Source: Bacillus marasmi
GTDB taxonomy: Bacteria; Bacillota; Bacilli; Bacillales; Cytobacillaceae
Direction of reading: 5' to 3'
Length of the DNA stretch: 64,000 bases
Assembly: GCF_902168435.1 (NCBI RefSeq)
Contig: NZ_LR656170.1
Span: 1 to 64,000 of the forward strand
A program made the translations under genes and the position numbers. Below the pieces are notes generated by a model. That model saw only the letters and a list, made by a program, of their open reading frames with translations. It made no database searches and was not told the origin of the DNA. This document shows, one piece after another, positions 47,865 through 56,044 of this stretch (position 1 is the stretch's first letter; each line of letters starts with the position of its first letter).

Positions 47865-49064
47865 TTAGCACAAAAGTTTTAGAGCTCTATCCAATAACTC
47901 CTGGCCTAAAATTTTGGCCTCGCCCCCACCTTGCGCGAAGCTATCATTACCTCCACCCTTTCCATTAATTTGTGGAAGTAACTCTCCTATTAATTTTTTC
48001 ATACTAATTGATACGTTGCCACCCCTTGCACAGACAAGCTGAAGCTTATCATCATTTTCAGAAACGAGGATTGCCACACAATTAGGTCCTTCCGCTGTGA
48101 TGATGCGTCCGAGCTTTTGTAACTCTTGAATCGTACGATTCTGAAAAACGTTACTGATTACCGTTTGTTCATTTAACTGCGTTCCGCTTTGGAGTAACTC
48201 CATTGCCTCATATTTTAATAAAGCTTCTTTTGCTTCCTCTAATGCTTTGTCCTTTTCCTTTGCTGCTATTAAAAGCTTTTGGGTAGCGCTAACCATATCA
48301 CCTTCTGGCGCATTAAGCAACGGACTCAAAGCCTTCAATACTTTTTGTTTTTGGCCGAGCTGTGTCAGAACGCGGTTCCCACAGACAAATTGGACACGAG
48401 TTTTCTTTTTCTGCCGCTCCCAGTCTAGTATTTTAAGACTACCTACTTGACTCGTTGTGCTAGGGTGCGTTCCACCGCAGCCGTTGTAATCATAATCAGG
48501 AATGATCACAAGGCGGATATCCTCTGTGACAGATAGCTGTTTACGGAGCGGGTAATTTGCTGCTTCTTCAGGCGATACCCAGGTTGGTTGAATCGGACGA
48601 TTTTCCAAAATGATTTCATTGGCTCTTTCTTCCGCTTTACGTGCCTGTTCCTCTGTTAATTGCTCGGTTTCTAGGTCAATCGTCAGAACCTCGGTTCCAA
48701 GGTGAAAACTAATCGTTTGAAAATCAAGTAATTCCTCAAACGCAGCCGAGAGGATGTGTTGCCCGGCATGCTGCTGCATATGATCAAAGCGGCGCGACCA
48801 ATCGATGACACCGCGTATTTCTGAATCCAGATTTTCAAATGGTGAATCTATGTAATGACGGATTTCTCCATCTATTTCTTCTACATTTGAAACATTGGTA
48901 TCATTCAATGTTCCTGTATCATGTGGCTGACCGCCACCCGTTGGATAAAATGCTGTTTGGTCTAGAGTAACAAACCATTGGCCAGTTTCATCCTGAGCTT
49001 GTTTCGTTATTTTTGCCGAAAAAGACTTCATATAAGAATCTTCGTAATAGAGTTTATGTGTCAT
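47865..49064 (-). CDS. AlaX-type alanyl-tRNA editing protein with DHHA1 domain
   Basis: A free-standing editing protein of about 399 aa that resembles the C-terminal half of AlaRS and would hydrolyse mischarged Ser- or Gly-tRNA(Ala). The zinc site is made from HMQQHAGQHIL (H-x3-H) and CGGTHPSTTSQVG (C-x3-H). A coiled region at about 260-300 leads to the C-terminal DHHA1 domain (GGNVSISMKKLIGELLPQIN and GKGGGNDSFAQGGG). The frame opens at 49082, but TTTGGAGATGTCACT precedes the ATG at 49064. It belongs to the long AlaX class. Confidence 0.9.
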   Translation of the reverse strand: MTHKLYYEDSYMKSFSAKITKQAQDETGQWFVTLDQTAFYPTGGGQPHDTGTLNDTNVSNVEEIDGEIRHYIDSPFENLDSEIRGVIDWSRRFDHMQQHAGQHILSAAFEELLDFQTISFHLGTEVLTIDLETEQLTEEQARKAEERANEIILENRPIQPTWVSPEEAANYPLRKQLSVTEDIRLVIIPDYDYNGCGGTHPSTTSQVGSLKILDWERQKKKTRVQFVCGNRVLTQLGQKQKVLKALSPLLNAPEGDMVSATQKLLIAAKEKDKALEEAKEALLKYEAMELLQSGTQLNEQTVISNVFQNRTIQELQKLGRIITAEGPNCVAILVSENDDKLQLVCARGGNVSISMKKLIGELLPQINGKGGGNDSFAQGGGEAKILGQELLDRALKLLC

Positions 49065-49349
49065 AGTGACATCTCCAAACATGATGTGATGTATTTACAA
49101 TTCATTTGAACAAATTATTGAGTGGTGGTCAAGTTTGAGGAGAATTTGCTCTGTTTTTTATAAAAATAGAGCTATTTTTGGTCCATTTTCCTACTTTTCT
49201 ATTAAAAAATTGTAACTTTTATTATAAAATTTATATTTTTTTGATTAAAATTATTAAATTGAGCAATTTCTTATAGTTTGAGTAAAATTATTTGCACGAC
49301 TTAATAGCGATATGCACAGGAACATGTGGTTATGCTCTATTTGAAAAAA
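49065..49349. other. AT-rich intergenic region upstream of the AlaX gene
   Basis: About 285 bp of very AT-rich DNA that must hold the promoter of the AlaX-type gene (minus strand). Apart from an inverted pair around 49140-49180 (GAATTTGCTC... and AGAGC), nothing clear was seen. Confidence 0.4.
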
Positions 49350-49505
49350 TATATGATACAACTTTTTCGATATATGCACGACTTTTCAAATATATGCACA
49401 ACTTTTGAAGGGGAACAAAAAATAATGCACACAAAATGTTGGATATGTTACAAAAAATGCATATATGCACACCAAACACCTTTTATGCACAACTAGGACC
49501 ACGTT
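49350..49505. repeat. Short ~20-bp repeat with TATATGCAC keyword (array I)
   Basis: The keyword TATATGAT/TATATGCAC occurs at 49350, 49371 and 49391, i.e. 21 and 20 bp apart, each followed by (G/A)ACTTTT. Looser copies of ATGCAC continue at about 49424, 49464 and 49484. No gene is present. It fits the ~20-bp class of arrays seen elsewhere. Confidence 0.65.
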
Positions 49506-49572
49506 CACGATTTCACCTATGACCACAATCTCAAAAAAATCCACCACCACCAAAAACCAAAAATAGCAAATC

Positions 49573-49611
49573 AAAAAAGCCCGCTCATCCAGCGAAAGGT
49601 TGAGCGGGCTT
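49573..49611 (-). terminator. Terminator of ppaC
   Basis: On the minus strand AGCCCGCTCA and TGAGCGGGCT pair over 10 bp with a 13-nt loop, followed by TTTTTTGA. It lies 20 bp past the ppaC stop. Confidence 0.9.
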
Positions 49612-49631
49612 AATCAAAATTTAAATGCAAC

Positions 49632-50567
49632 TTAAGCTTTTTTTACGAAAGCGTCTGTTAACGGTGGTACGATTTGTTTTTTACGAGAAACAACACCTTT
49701 AAGGACGGCACTGTTATTTTCTAATTTTACACCGAATGCTTCTTCAACTACGCCCGCTTCTTGGCCAAGCGCAACTGCAACTGAATCGTTAGTTAAGATA
49801 TCAGTTACAACGAATAGGAACAAATCAAGATTTTTATCAGCAATAACACTGTTAAGTGCGTCTTCTAATTGTGCTTGACGGCTCATTACATCGTTTGTAT
49901 CAACTGCGTTTACTTGAGCAACTTCAACTTTCGCGTTACCCATTGTGAATTCTTTTGCATCAAGGCTGATTAATTCAGCGATAGATTTTTGGCTAAGGTC
50001 AGCACCTGCTTTTAGCATAGCTAAGCCGTATTCTTCCGCATTCACACCAGCGATTTCAGCTAGTTCCTTTGCAGCAGCCACATCTTGGTCTGTGCATGTT
50101 GGAGATTTGAATAATAATGAGTCAGAAATAATCGCAGAAAGCATTAATCCAGCAATATTTTTCTCAATCGCTACGCCGTTTTCTTTGTACATTTTGTTTA
50201 GGATTGTTGCAGTACAACCAACTGGCTCACAACGATAGTATAGCGGGTCAGAAGTTTCAAAGTTTGCAATACGGTGGTGGTCGATAACTTCAAGTACTTT
50301 CACTTGATCAATATCGTTTGCACTTTGTTGACGCTCATTGTGGTCAACAAGGATGACGTGTTTCACTTCAGCAGAAACTTGCTCTACTAAGCGTGGTGCT
50401 TCTGCACCAAACGTATCAAGCGCGTATTGTGTTTCGCCGTTTACAGAGCCTAAACGAATTGGCTCAACTTCAAAGCCTAATTTTGATTTCAAGTCTGCAT
50501 AAGCGATCGCAGAACAGATTGTGTCAGTATCCGGATTTTTATGACCGAAAATAAAGATTTTTTCCAT
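49632..50567 (-). CDS. ppaC: Manganese-dependent inorganic pyrophosphatase
   Basis: A family II (DHH-DHHA2) pyrophosphatase that splits pyrophosphate to phosphate. The 311-aa protein has [26 protein letters not shown] and [11 protein letters not shown] (the DHH motif), which supply the Mn ligands, and the C-terminal DHHA2 with [25 protein letters not shown] precedes the ATG. It is monocistronic with a strong terminator. Confidence 0.97.
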   Translation of the reverse strand: MEKIFIFGHKNPDTDTICSAIAYADLKSKLGFEVEPIRLGSVNGETQYALDTFGAEAPRLVEQVSAEVKHVILVDHNERQQSANDIDQVKVLEVIDHHRIANFETSDPLYYRCEPVGCTATILNKMYKENGVAIEKNIAGLMLSAIISDSLLFKSPTCTDQDVAAAKELAEIAGVNAEEYGLAMLKAGADLSQKSIAELISLDAKEFTMGNAKVEVAQVNAVDTNDVMSRQAQLEDALNSVIADKNLDLFLFVVTDILTNDSVAVALGQEAGVVEEAFGVKLENNSAVLKGVVSRKKQIVPPLTDAFVKKA

Positions 50568-50684
50568 GATCTTTGCTCCTTATCCTTAGTTTACATATTG
50601 GTTATGTAGGTCCGTATACTATTGTAATAGATTTTGTCAAAATTACCAAAAAAATTTCATCGACAAACTTCTCTTTTTTATTAA

Positions 50685-51707
50685 TTAACCGTTATACTTT
50701 GCATAATAATTTTTCGCCTGAACGGGGTCACTCAAGCCGTGAATTAACACACGTCCGTCTAAAAAGAACACCATCGTAATATCTTCATTTGGTGAAAACC
50801 GTAGCATATATGGGTTCATCTCCACTTTTCCGCTTTTCTTAAGGCGTTCGGCGGTTTCGCTAAAATCAAGCCTAATTTTTTGCCGAGGATTAATCTGGAC
50901 AGTATCCCTACCACAAAGACTGGTGAAAACGATTTGCTTGTCTGAAGTTCGATCTAAAAATTCATATTCATGCTTTACACAGGCTGGACAATTGGGATCA
51001 TGTCCTTCTGAAATATCCATCTGCAAAAATGAATTATACCAAATATCAAGCTGATCAAGATTTGGGTTCGTCTCCGCTCCAACTAGTAGTTTTAACGCTT
51101 CCATTGCCTCAAACGAACCGATAATATCGGTAATTGGGGACAAAACACCAATCGTATCACAAGTATCACCTAGGCCTTGTGGGACTTGAGGAAACAAACA
51201 GCGATAACACGGCGTCTTACCAGGAATAATTGTCGCAAACATTCCACGTGAACTAACCGCTCCTCCATACACCCACGGAATCCCATGCTTAATTGCAACA
51301 TCATTTATTAAATAGCGCGTCAAGAAATTATCTGTACCATCGATAATTACATCGAAGCCCACCAATAATTCTTCAGCATTATCTAAATTCACATCAGAAA
51401 GAATAGGCTCAATTAATACCTCAGAATTAATTTTTTTTAGACGTTTTTCCGCAGCGATTACCTTTGGCAAATTCCGTGCGGCATCTTCCTCCGTATATAA
51501 TATTTGTCGCTGTAGGTTCGAGTGCTCAACAATATCACGGTCGATGATTCGAACATGACCGACACCTGCTCGTACAAGGTGATTGGCAACCACCGTTCCT
51601 AACGCACCCATTCCAACGACGACTGCACGGCTTTGCAAAATTTTTGCTTGCCCTTCTTCACCGATTGGTTTAAATAACATTTGTCTGGAATATCTCTCTA
51701 AAGCCAC
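50685..51707 (-). CDS. moeB: MoeB/ThiF-family adenylyltransferase
   Basis: A 340-aa E1-like enzyme that adenylates the C-terminal Gly of a ubiquitin-like sulfur carrier (MoaD or ThiS). It has the ATP site VVGMGALGTVVANHLVRAGVG, RIIDRDIVEHSNLQRQ, and two Cys pairs for zinc (CYRCLFP and CPAC). After about residue 260 it carries an extra domain that ends in HGLSDPVQAKNYY. GTG at 51707 follows AAGGAGGTTGGTGATT; the ATG at 51734 overlaps that site. Divergent from the AOR gene and with MoaD at 55649, a molybdopterin/tungstopterin role is favoured over thiamine. Confidence 0.87.
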   Translation of the reverse strand: MALERYSRQMLFKPIGEEGQAKILQSRAVVVGMGALGTVVANHLVRAGVGHVRIIDRDIVEHSNLQRQILYTEEDAARNLPKVIAAEKRLKKINSEVLIEPILSDVNLDNAEELLVGFDVIIDGTDNFLTRYLINDVAIKHGIPWVYGGAVSSRGMFATIIPGKTPCYRCLFPQVPQGLGDTCDTIGVLSPITDIIGSFEAMEALKLLVGAETNPNLDQLDIWYNSFLQMDISEGHDPNCPACVKHEYEFLDRTSDKQIVFTSLCGRDTVQINPRQKIRLDFSETAERLKKSGKVEMNPYMLRFSPNEDITMVFFLDGRVLIHGLSDPVQAKNYYAKYNG

Positions 51708-51867
51708 AATCACCAACCTCCTTATGTTGTTCATTATAAATTATTATCGAAAAAAAATTTATAAATATTTTTAGAAGTCTGAAAAAAGGATTTTTTTAAA
51801 AAATAGCTAATTTAATAGAGGTAATACATTTTTTCACTATAGAAATGAAAGAGGTGTTTGTAAAACG

Positions 51868-53703
51868 ATGAAGCTTGGCGGTTTTAAAAACAAAGAAGTT
51901 GTTGTTGATTTGACTAACGGTGAAATTACTTACAGAGAAATCAATGAAGATTTAGCCAGAAAATACATCGGTGGTCGCGGTCTTGGTGTTAAATATCTCC
52001 TCGATAACGGACCAGAGGTGGACCCTTTTTCCCCAGAAAATATGTTATGTATTATGACAGGTCCCGTAACAGGATCACGCTCCTCAATGAGTGGAAGACT
52101 TGCAATTGTGACGAAATCCCCCCTTACTGGAACGGTTACCGATTCTCACATGGGTGGTTGGACCGCAGCTCGTTTAAAATGGGCTGGTGTCGATAATATC
52201 ATTATTAATGGTAAGAGTGATAAACCTGTTTACCTCTATATTGAAGATGGTAAAGCAGAAATTCGCGATGCTGCTTCGATTTGGGGCAAAGGTACGCGCG
52301 GAGCAATTGCCGAATTAAAAGACGTTCACGGTGCAGATGATCTCAGTGTCATGACGATTGGACAAGCGGGAGAAAATCGCGTCCTTTACTCCGGATTTAT
52401 GAATGAGCATGACCGTGCTGCTGGTCGTGGCGGTACTGGTGCCGTTGCTGGCTCAAAACTACTGAAGGCCATCGTCATTAAAGCACCTCAAAAGGGTAAT
52501 ATGCCAGAGCCTTCTTTAAAAGATGATTATAATAAAGCTAATAAAAAAGCTGTAAAAGCCATCCTTGAAGGTGGGTTAACTGCACCAAACAAGGGCGGAT
52601 TATCAGTATATGGAACAAATGTATTAACGAATTTAATTAATGAAGTCGGCGCACTGCCAACAAAAAACTCACAGCTAACGCATTGGGATGAAGCTGAAAA
52701 ACACAGTGGTGAATATGTAAATAAGCATTTACTTGTTTCAAATAATACTTGTCACGCATGTCCAGTCGGCTGCAAAATCGAGGTTGAAGTTAAAGAAGGA
52801 AAATATAAAACTCGCGTTGAAAGTGTTGAGTTTGAATCAGCGTGGTCAGTCGGAGCAAACTGCTTACTAAGCGATGCTGAGGCAATTTCGTACATTATCG
52901 ATTCCTGTAACGAATACGGCATTGATACAATTGAGATTGGACACGCCTTCTCTGTAACAATGGAAGCGTATGAAAAAGGAATTATCGATGAAAAGCTCGA
53001 GTGGGGCGATGCCGATGCGATGATTGCCTTAATTAAGAAAATTGCTTACCGCGAAGGCTTTGGAGCTATTCTTGCAGAAGGACCTGCTCGTGTAACTGCC
53101 TCATGGGGTGCACCTGAGCTATCAATGTCTGTTAAAGGTCAATCGATTCCAGCCTATGACCCACGCGGAATTCAAGGAATCGGTCTTGGCTATGCAACTA
53201 GTAACCGCGGTGCTTGTCACCTTCGCGGCTATACAATTGCTAGTGAAATCGCTGGGATTCCTGAGCCAGTCGACCGCCTAGAGGCGCATGGCAAAGGTGA
53301 ATTGCTGAAAACATTCCAGGATTTGTTCTCTTTTACAGATTCATTGAATATGTGTAAATTCTCCACTTTCTCAGAAAGTCCAGAGCATTACGCAGAGCAA
53401 TACAGCGCCATGTCAGGCGTAGAAGTAACCGCTGAAGAGGTCTTGAAGATTGGCGAACGTATTTATAATCTCGAACGCTACTATAATAATCTAGCTGGTT
53501 TCAATCGCCGCGAAGATGATTTCTTACCGAAGCGTTTTACCGAGGAGCCAGCCTCCGGGAACAGCACTGGCTATGTCAGCCGCATGGATATCATGCTCGA
53601 TGAATACTATACAGCGCGTGGCTGGAAGGACGGCGTCGTCCCAGTTGAAAAACTAGTTGAGTTGGGAATCATTGATGCTGGTGAAGCGGTTGGAGAGAAA
53701 TAA
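51868..53703 (+). CDS. aor: Aldehyde:ferredoxin oxidoreductase (tungsten enzyme family)
   Basis: This 611-aa protein belongs to the AOR family, which uses a bis-pyranopterin cofactor with tungsten and a [4Fe-4S] cluster to interconvert aldehydes and carboxylates with ferredoxin. Cluster Cys are at residues 295, 298 and 302 (CHACPVGC) and 496 (NMCKFS), matching the C-x2-C-x3-C ... C pattern. N-terminal pterin-binding parts include KYIGGRGLGVKYLLD and GRGGTGAVAGSKLLKAIVIK. GAAAGAGGTG precedes the ATG at a somewhat long distance. The neighbouring moeB, moaD and the tup importer suit a tungsten enzyme. The aldehyde substrate is unknown. Confidence 0.94.
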   Translation: MKLGGFKNKEVVVDLTNGEITYREINEDLARKYIGGRGLGVKYLLDNGPEVDPFSPENMLCIMTGPVTGSRSSMSGRLAIVTKSPLTGTVTDSHMGGWTAARLKWAGVDNIIINGKSDKPVYLYIEDGKAEIRDAASIWGKGTRGAIAELKDVHGADDLSVMTIGQAGENRVLYSGFMNEHDRAAGRGGTGAVAGSKLLKAIVIKAPQKGNMPEPSLKDDYNKANKKAVKAILEGGLTAPNKGGLSVYGTNVLTNLINEVGALPTKNSQLTHWDEAEKHSGEYVNKHLLVSNNTCHACPVGCKIEVEVKEGKYKTRVESVEFESAWSVGANCLLSDAEAISYIIDSCNEYGIDTIEIGHAFSVTMEAYEKGIIDEKLEWGDADAMIALIKKIAYREGFGAILAEGPARVTASWGAPELSMSVKGQSIPAYDPRGIQGIGLGYATSNRGACHLRGYTIASEIAGIPEPVDRLEAHGKGELLKTFQDLFSFTDSLNMCKFSTFSESPEHYAEQYSAMSGVEVTAEEVLKIGERIYNLERYYNNLAGFNRREDDFLPKRFTEEPASGNSTGYVSRMDIMLDEYYTARGWKDGVVPVEKLVELGIIDAGEAVGEK

Positions 53704-53724
53704 ATCTGATTTGTGAGCTTTAAT

Positions 53725-53770
53725 AAGAAAGAGCAAAGTATACAGTCTTTGCTCTTTCTTAATGTTTTTT
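53725..53770 (+). terminator. Terminator of the AOR gene
   Basis: A perfect 14-bp stem AAGAAAGAGCAAAG / CTTTGCTCTTTCTT with an 8-nt loop is followed by AATGTTTTTT. Confidence 0.9.
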
Positions 53771-53837
53771 AATATTGTAAAATAATAGATGTGGTGTATT
53801 TTTTCCGCTAGAGCATTGTAAGAGATTTGTTAGGGGC

Positions 53838-54020
53838 GAGCAAAAAGCTGATTTTTCGAGCAATAATTTACCTATTAGCACATATCTTAAAAAAGTTGAG
53901 CAAATAGAGAGTATTGTGAGCATATTTTAGTGACTCCTATTTGAAGTCGAGCATAAATTCCCCAAAGCCGAGCATAAAATTTGAAAAGCCGAGCATAAAT
54001 CTTCGAAAGTCGAGCATATC
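53838..54020. repeat. ~21-bp direct repeat array with GAGCATAAA keyword (array J)
   Basis: GAGCATAAAT-type units start at 53949, 53970, 53991 and 54012, each 21 bp apart, with variable tails such as TCCCCAAAGCC and CTTCGAAAGTC. Looser GAGCA units precede them at 53838, 53858, 53877, 53898 and 53918 (spacing 19-21). It lies between the AOR terminator and the NERD gene; 54021-54274 is AT-rich and otherwise unremarkable. No gene is present. Confidence 0.85.
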
Positions 54021-54274
54021 CCTCCAAAAAATCAGCAAATATAAAAAACCTCCCGAGATTCTTTCAAAAAAACAACTTAAATTTTGTTATTTTTGATTTT
54101 TTTATTATGAACCGTTAAAGTTCACACTTTTTGTAGTCACTTTTCCATAGCCCCGAACTAATTCTTAGCAAAAAACATAATTTTCCCACGAAAGTTCACT
54201 ACTTTGTCACATCCACCAAAAATCAGCAAGACGTACAGCCCATAACTATTTTCATAATAAAGGAGAAATGAACA

Positions 54275-55243
54275 ATGTTTTTATGTGAGCGTCAAATCCC
54301 CATTGAAGTGCAAAAATGTGAAGCGTTACTCCGAAATATTTCTGCTAATCATCATCGAATACCTGAAATTCAAACACTCATCAGAAAAAAAATGTCAGGC
54401 TATTATGGTGAGAAATCCCTAGACTATCATCTAGGGTCACTAAACCAGGATTTTTATGACATTATTCCAGGAATAAGACTTTCAAATAGTGGGCGAAACT
54501 TTCAAATCGATACGCTTATATTAACAAACTACTTTATGTTGATAATCGAAATAAAGTACTTAAGAGGTGAATTAGAAATTGACTCTGCCAAAGGTCAATT
54601 AATTCAACATATCGACGGAAAAATCAATGTTTATGACGATCCCTTTGCCCAAGTAAACCAACAAAAGTTCCAGCTTATGAAATGGATGGAAAGCCAAAAG
54701 TTCCCACCAATTCCCATCGAAACCCTCGTCGTTCTCTCAAATAATAATGCCCTAATCAAAAAAGTGACCGGCTCTTCAAATAATTATTGGAGGCTTTGCC
54801 GCTGTATTAATGCTCATGAAAAAATTCTCCACTTTGAAAATATGTACAAAACCGAATACGTTTCATTCAAAACCAGAAGAAAACTTGGAAAAATACTACT
54901 TAAGCATAATACGCCACAACCATTTAATGTGCTATCGCGATTTAACATACCACCAAGTGACCTCTTACCAGGAATCCAATGCCCAAAATGTACATATAGT
55001 CCTATGATTTATACATACGGGAAATGGAATTGCCAATCTTGCGGTTATATTTCCAAAGATGCACATCACCAAAAAATAAATGATTATTTTCAACTTTTTG
55101 GACCAACAATTACTAATAGACAGTTTAGAGAACTAGTTTGTTTGAGTTCACGTCACCAAGCCACCCGCATCCTAAACTCCATGAATCTCCATCACCACGG
55201 CACCAATAAAGGTCGAGTTTATTCTCCTTTACCGGAAAAATAA
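54275..55243 (+). CDS. NERD-domain protein with C-terminal zinc ribbon
   Basis: A 322-aa protein with an N-terminal nuclease-related NERD domain (about residues 35-150). It has the conserved FQIDTLILTNYFMLIIEIKY, where the Asp and E-x-K resemble the PD-(D/E)XK nuclease core, and NQQKFQLMKWM. The C-terminal part carries a zinc ribbon with CPKCTYSPM and CQSCGYIS, then a basic helical tail. A role in DNA or RNA processing is suspected but unproven. AAAGGAGAAATGAACA precedes the ATG. Confidence 0.87.
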   Translation: MFLCERQIPIEVQKCEALLRNISANHHRIPEIQTLIRKKMSGYYGEKSLDYHLGSLNQDFYDIIPGIRLSNSGRNFQIDTLILTNYFMLIIEIKYLRGELEIDSAKGQLIQHIDGKINVYDDPFAQVNQQKFQLMKWMESQKFPPIPIETLVVLSNNNALIKKVTGSSNNYWRLCRCINAHEKILHFENMYKTEYVSFKTRRKLGKILLKHNTPQPFNVLSRFNIPPSDLLPGIQCPKCTYSPMIYTYGKWNCQSCGYISKDAHHQKINDYFQLFGPTITNRQFRELVCLSSRHQATRILNSMNLHHHGTNKGRVYSPLPEK

Positions 55244-55324
55244 AAATAGCCAAGGGCTCCCTAACTGCTGCCCTCGACTACCTATCAACCAAGATCCATA
55301 GTTTAAGCAAAACTCACAGCCTGC

Positions 55325-55609
55325 TCAGCCCCCGACTCTGGTCGTCTTTAATCTATATTTCTTAATTAAATCCGTAAGTACAGCTTCATTTTCAGCAACA
55401 AACCGAACCTTTATGGCATTCACCTTGAACACTGGAGTAAACACAAGCTCTGTTTCACTTAAAATCATACCCGACCAATCGTCACCTACAAAAACAACAG
55501 GAAACGCTTCAGCACCTTCGACTGGCTCACGAACACCACCGAGCTCTTCAAAATACAGCTTTAAATCGCTCAAATTAATCCCACGAAATTCTAAGTCTTG
55601 ACTAATCAT
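55325..55609 (-). CDS. Small protein downstream of MoaD, unknown function
   Basis: A 94-aa soluble protein; I do not recognise it with certainty. It reads ISQDLEFRGINLSDLKLYF at the start and KVRFVAENEAVLTDLIKKYR near the end, an alpha/beta pattern. GCAGGTGGCCACTG precedes the ATG. It lies 39 bp after the MoaD-like gene on the same strand, so it is probably co-transcribed. It may correspond to the MoaD-related C-terminal domain (DUF1952-like) that is fused to MoaD in some bacteria; that is only a guess. Confidence 0.65.
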   Translation of the reverse strand: MISQDLEFRGINLSDLKLYFEELGGVREPVEGAEAFPVVFVGDDWSGMILSETELVFTPVFKVNAIKVRFVAENEAVLTDLIKKYRLKTTRVGG

Positions 55610-55648
55610 CAGTGGCCACCTGCAAGTTCAAAATAAAACGCATCATGC

Positions 55649-55927
55649 TTAACCACCTGCAACCGGAGGAAAGAGCGCAAACTGGTCCGTTTCCTTCACA
55701 ACGCTTAACAAACCGTCACCATGGACAATATTTCGACCGTTCACATACACATGGACAAACGGCTTTAACGTTTTTTCTTCTGTAAATATTTCATCTTGCA
55801 ACGCTGGAAACATTTCAATCATCATGTCTAGTATATCGATTACGCGCTCACCATTTGGCTTGACTTCTACTGTAACCCCGCCGCAAATCTCGCGGAGGTT
55901 CGCAAATACCTTTACTTGCACCCTCAT
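55649..55927 (-). CDS. moaD: MoaD/ThiS-family sulfur carrier
   Basis: A 92-aa ubiquitin-fold sulfur carrier. It ends in the diagnostic Gly-Gly (FALFPPVAGG), which MoeB-type enzymes adenylate before thiocarboxylation. The N-terminus VQVKVFANLREICGG and the HVYVNGRNIVHGDG loop fit MoaD, in the longer AOR-associated form. GAAAGGAGCG precedes the ATG. With moeB at 50685 it would supply the dithiolene sulfurs for the pterin cofactor of the AOR enzyme. No moaE is nearby. Confidence 0.88.
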   Translation of the reverse strand: MRVQVKVFANLREICGGVTVEVKPNGERVIDILDMMIEMFPALQDEIFTEEKTLKPFVHVYVNGRNIVHGDGLLSVVKETDQFALFPPVAGG

Positions 55928-56000
55928 CGCTCCTTTCGTTCTATTTTTATATTAAAATCAAAAAATTTAGTTGTCACTATTTTAATATTATTTTTAAAAA

Positions 56001-56037
56001 TAAAAACATAGCCTCGTTCGCAAACTGAACGAGGCTA
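56001..56037 (-). terminator. Terminator of gabT-gabD
   Basis: On the minus strand TAGCCTCGTTC and GAACGAGGCTA form an 11-bp stem, followed by TGTTTTTA, 8 bp past the gabD stop. Confidence 0.9.
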
Positions 56038-56044
56038 GAATTCA

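Noticed and set aside
49386-49574. 62-codon minus-strand frame beside ppaC
   Set aside because: It is made of AT-rich repeat sequence with no ribosome site, and its product is a run of Val/Phe/Tyr without protein-like features.
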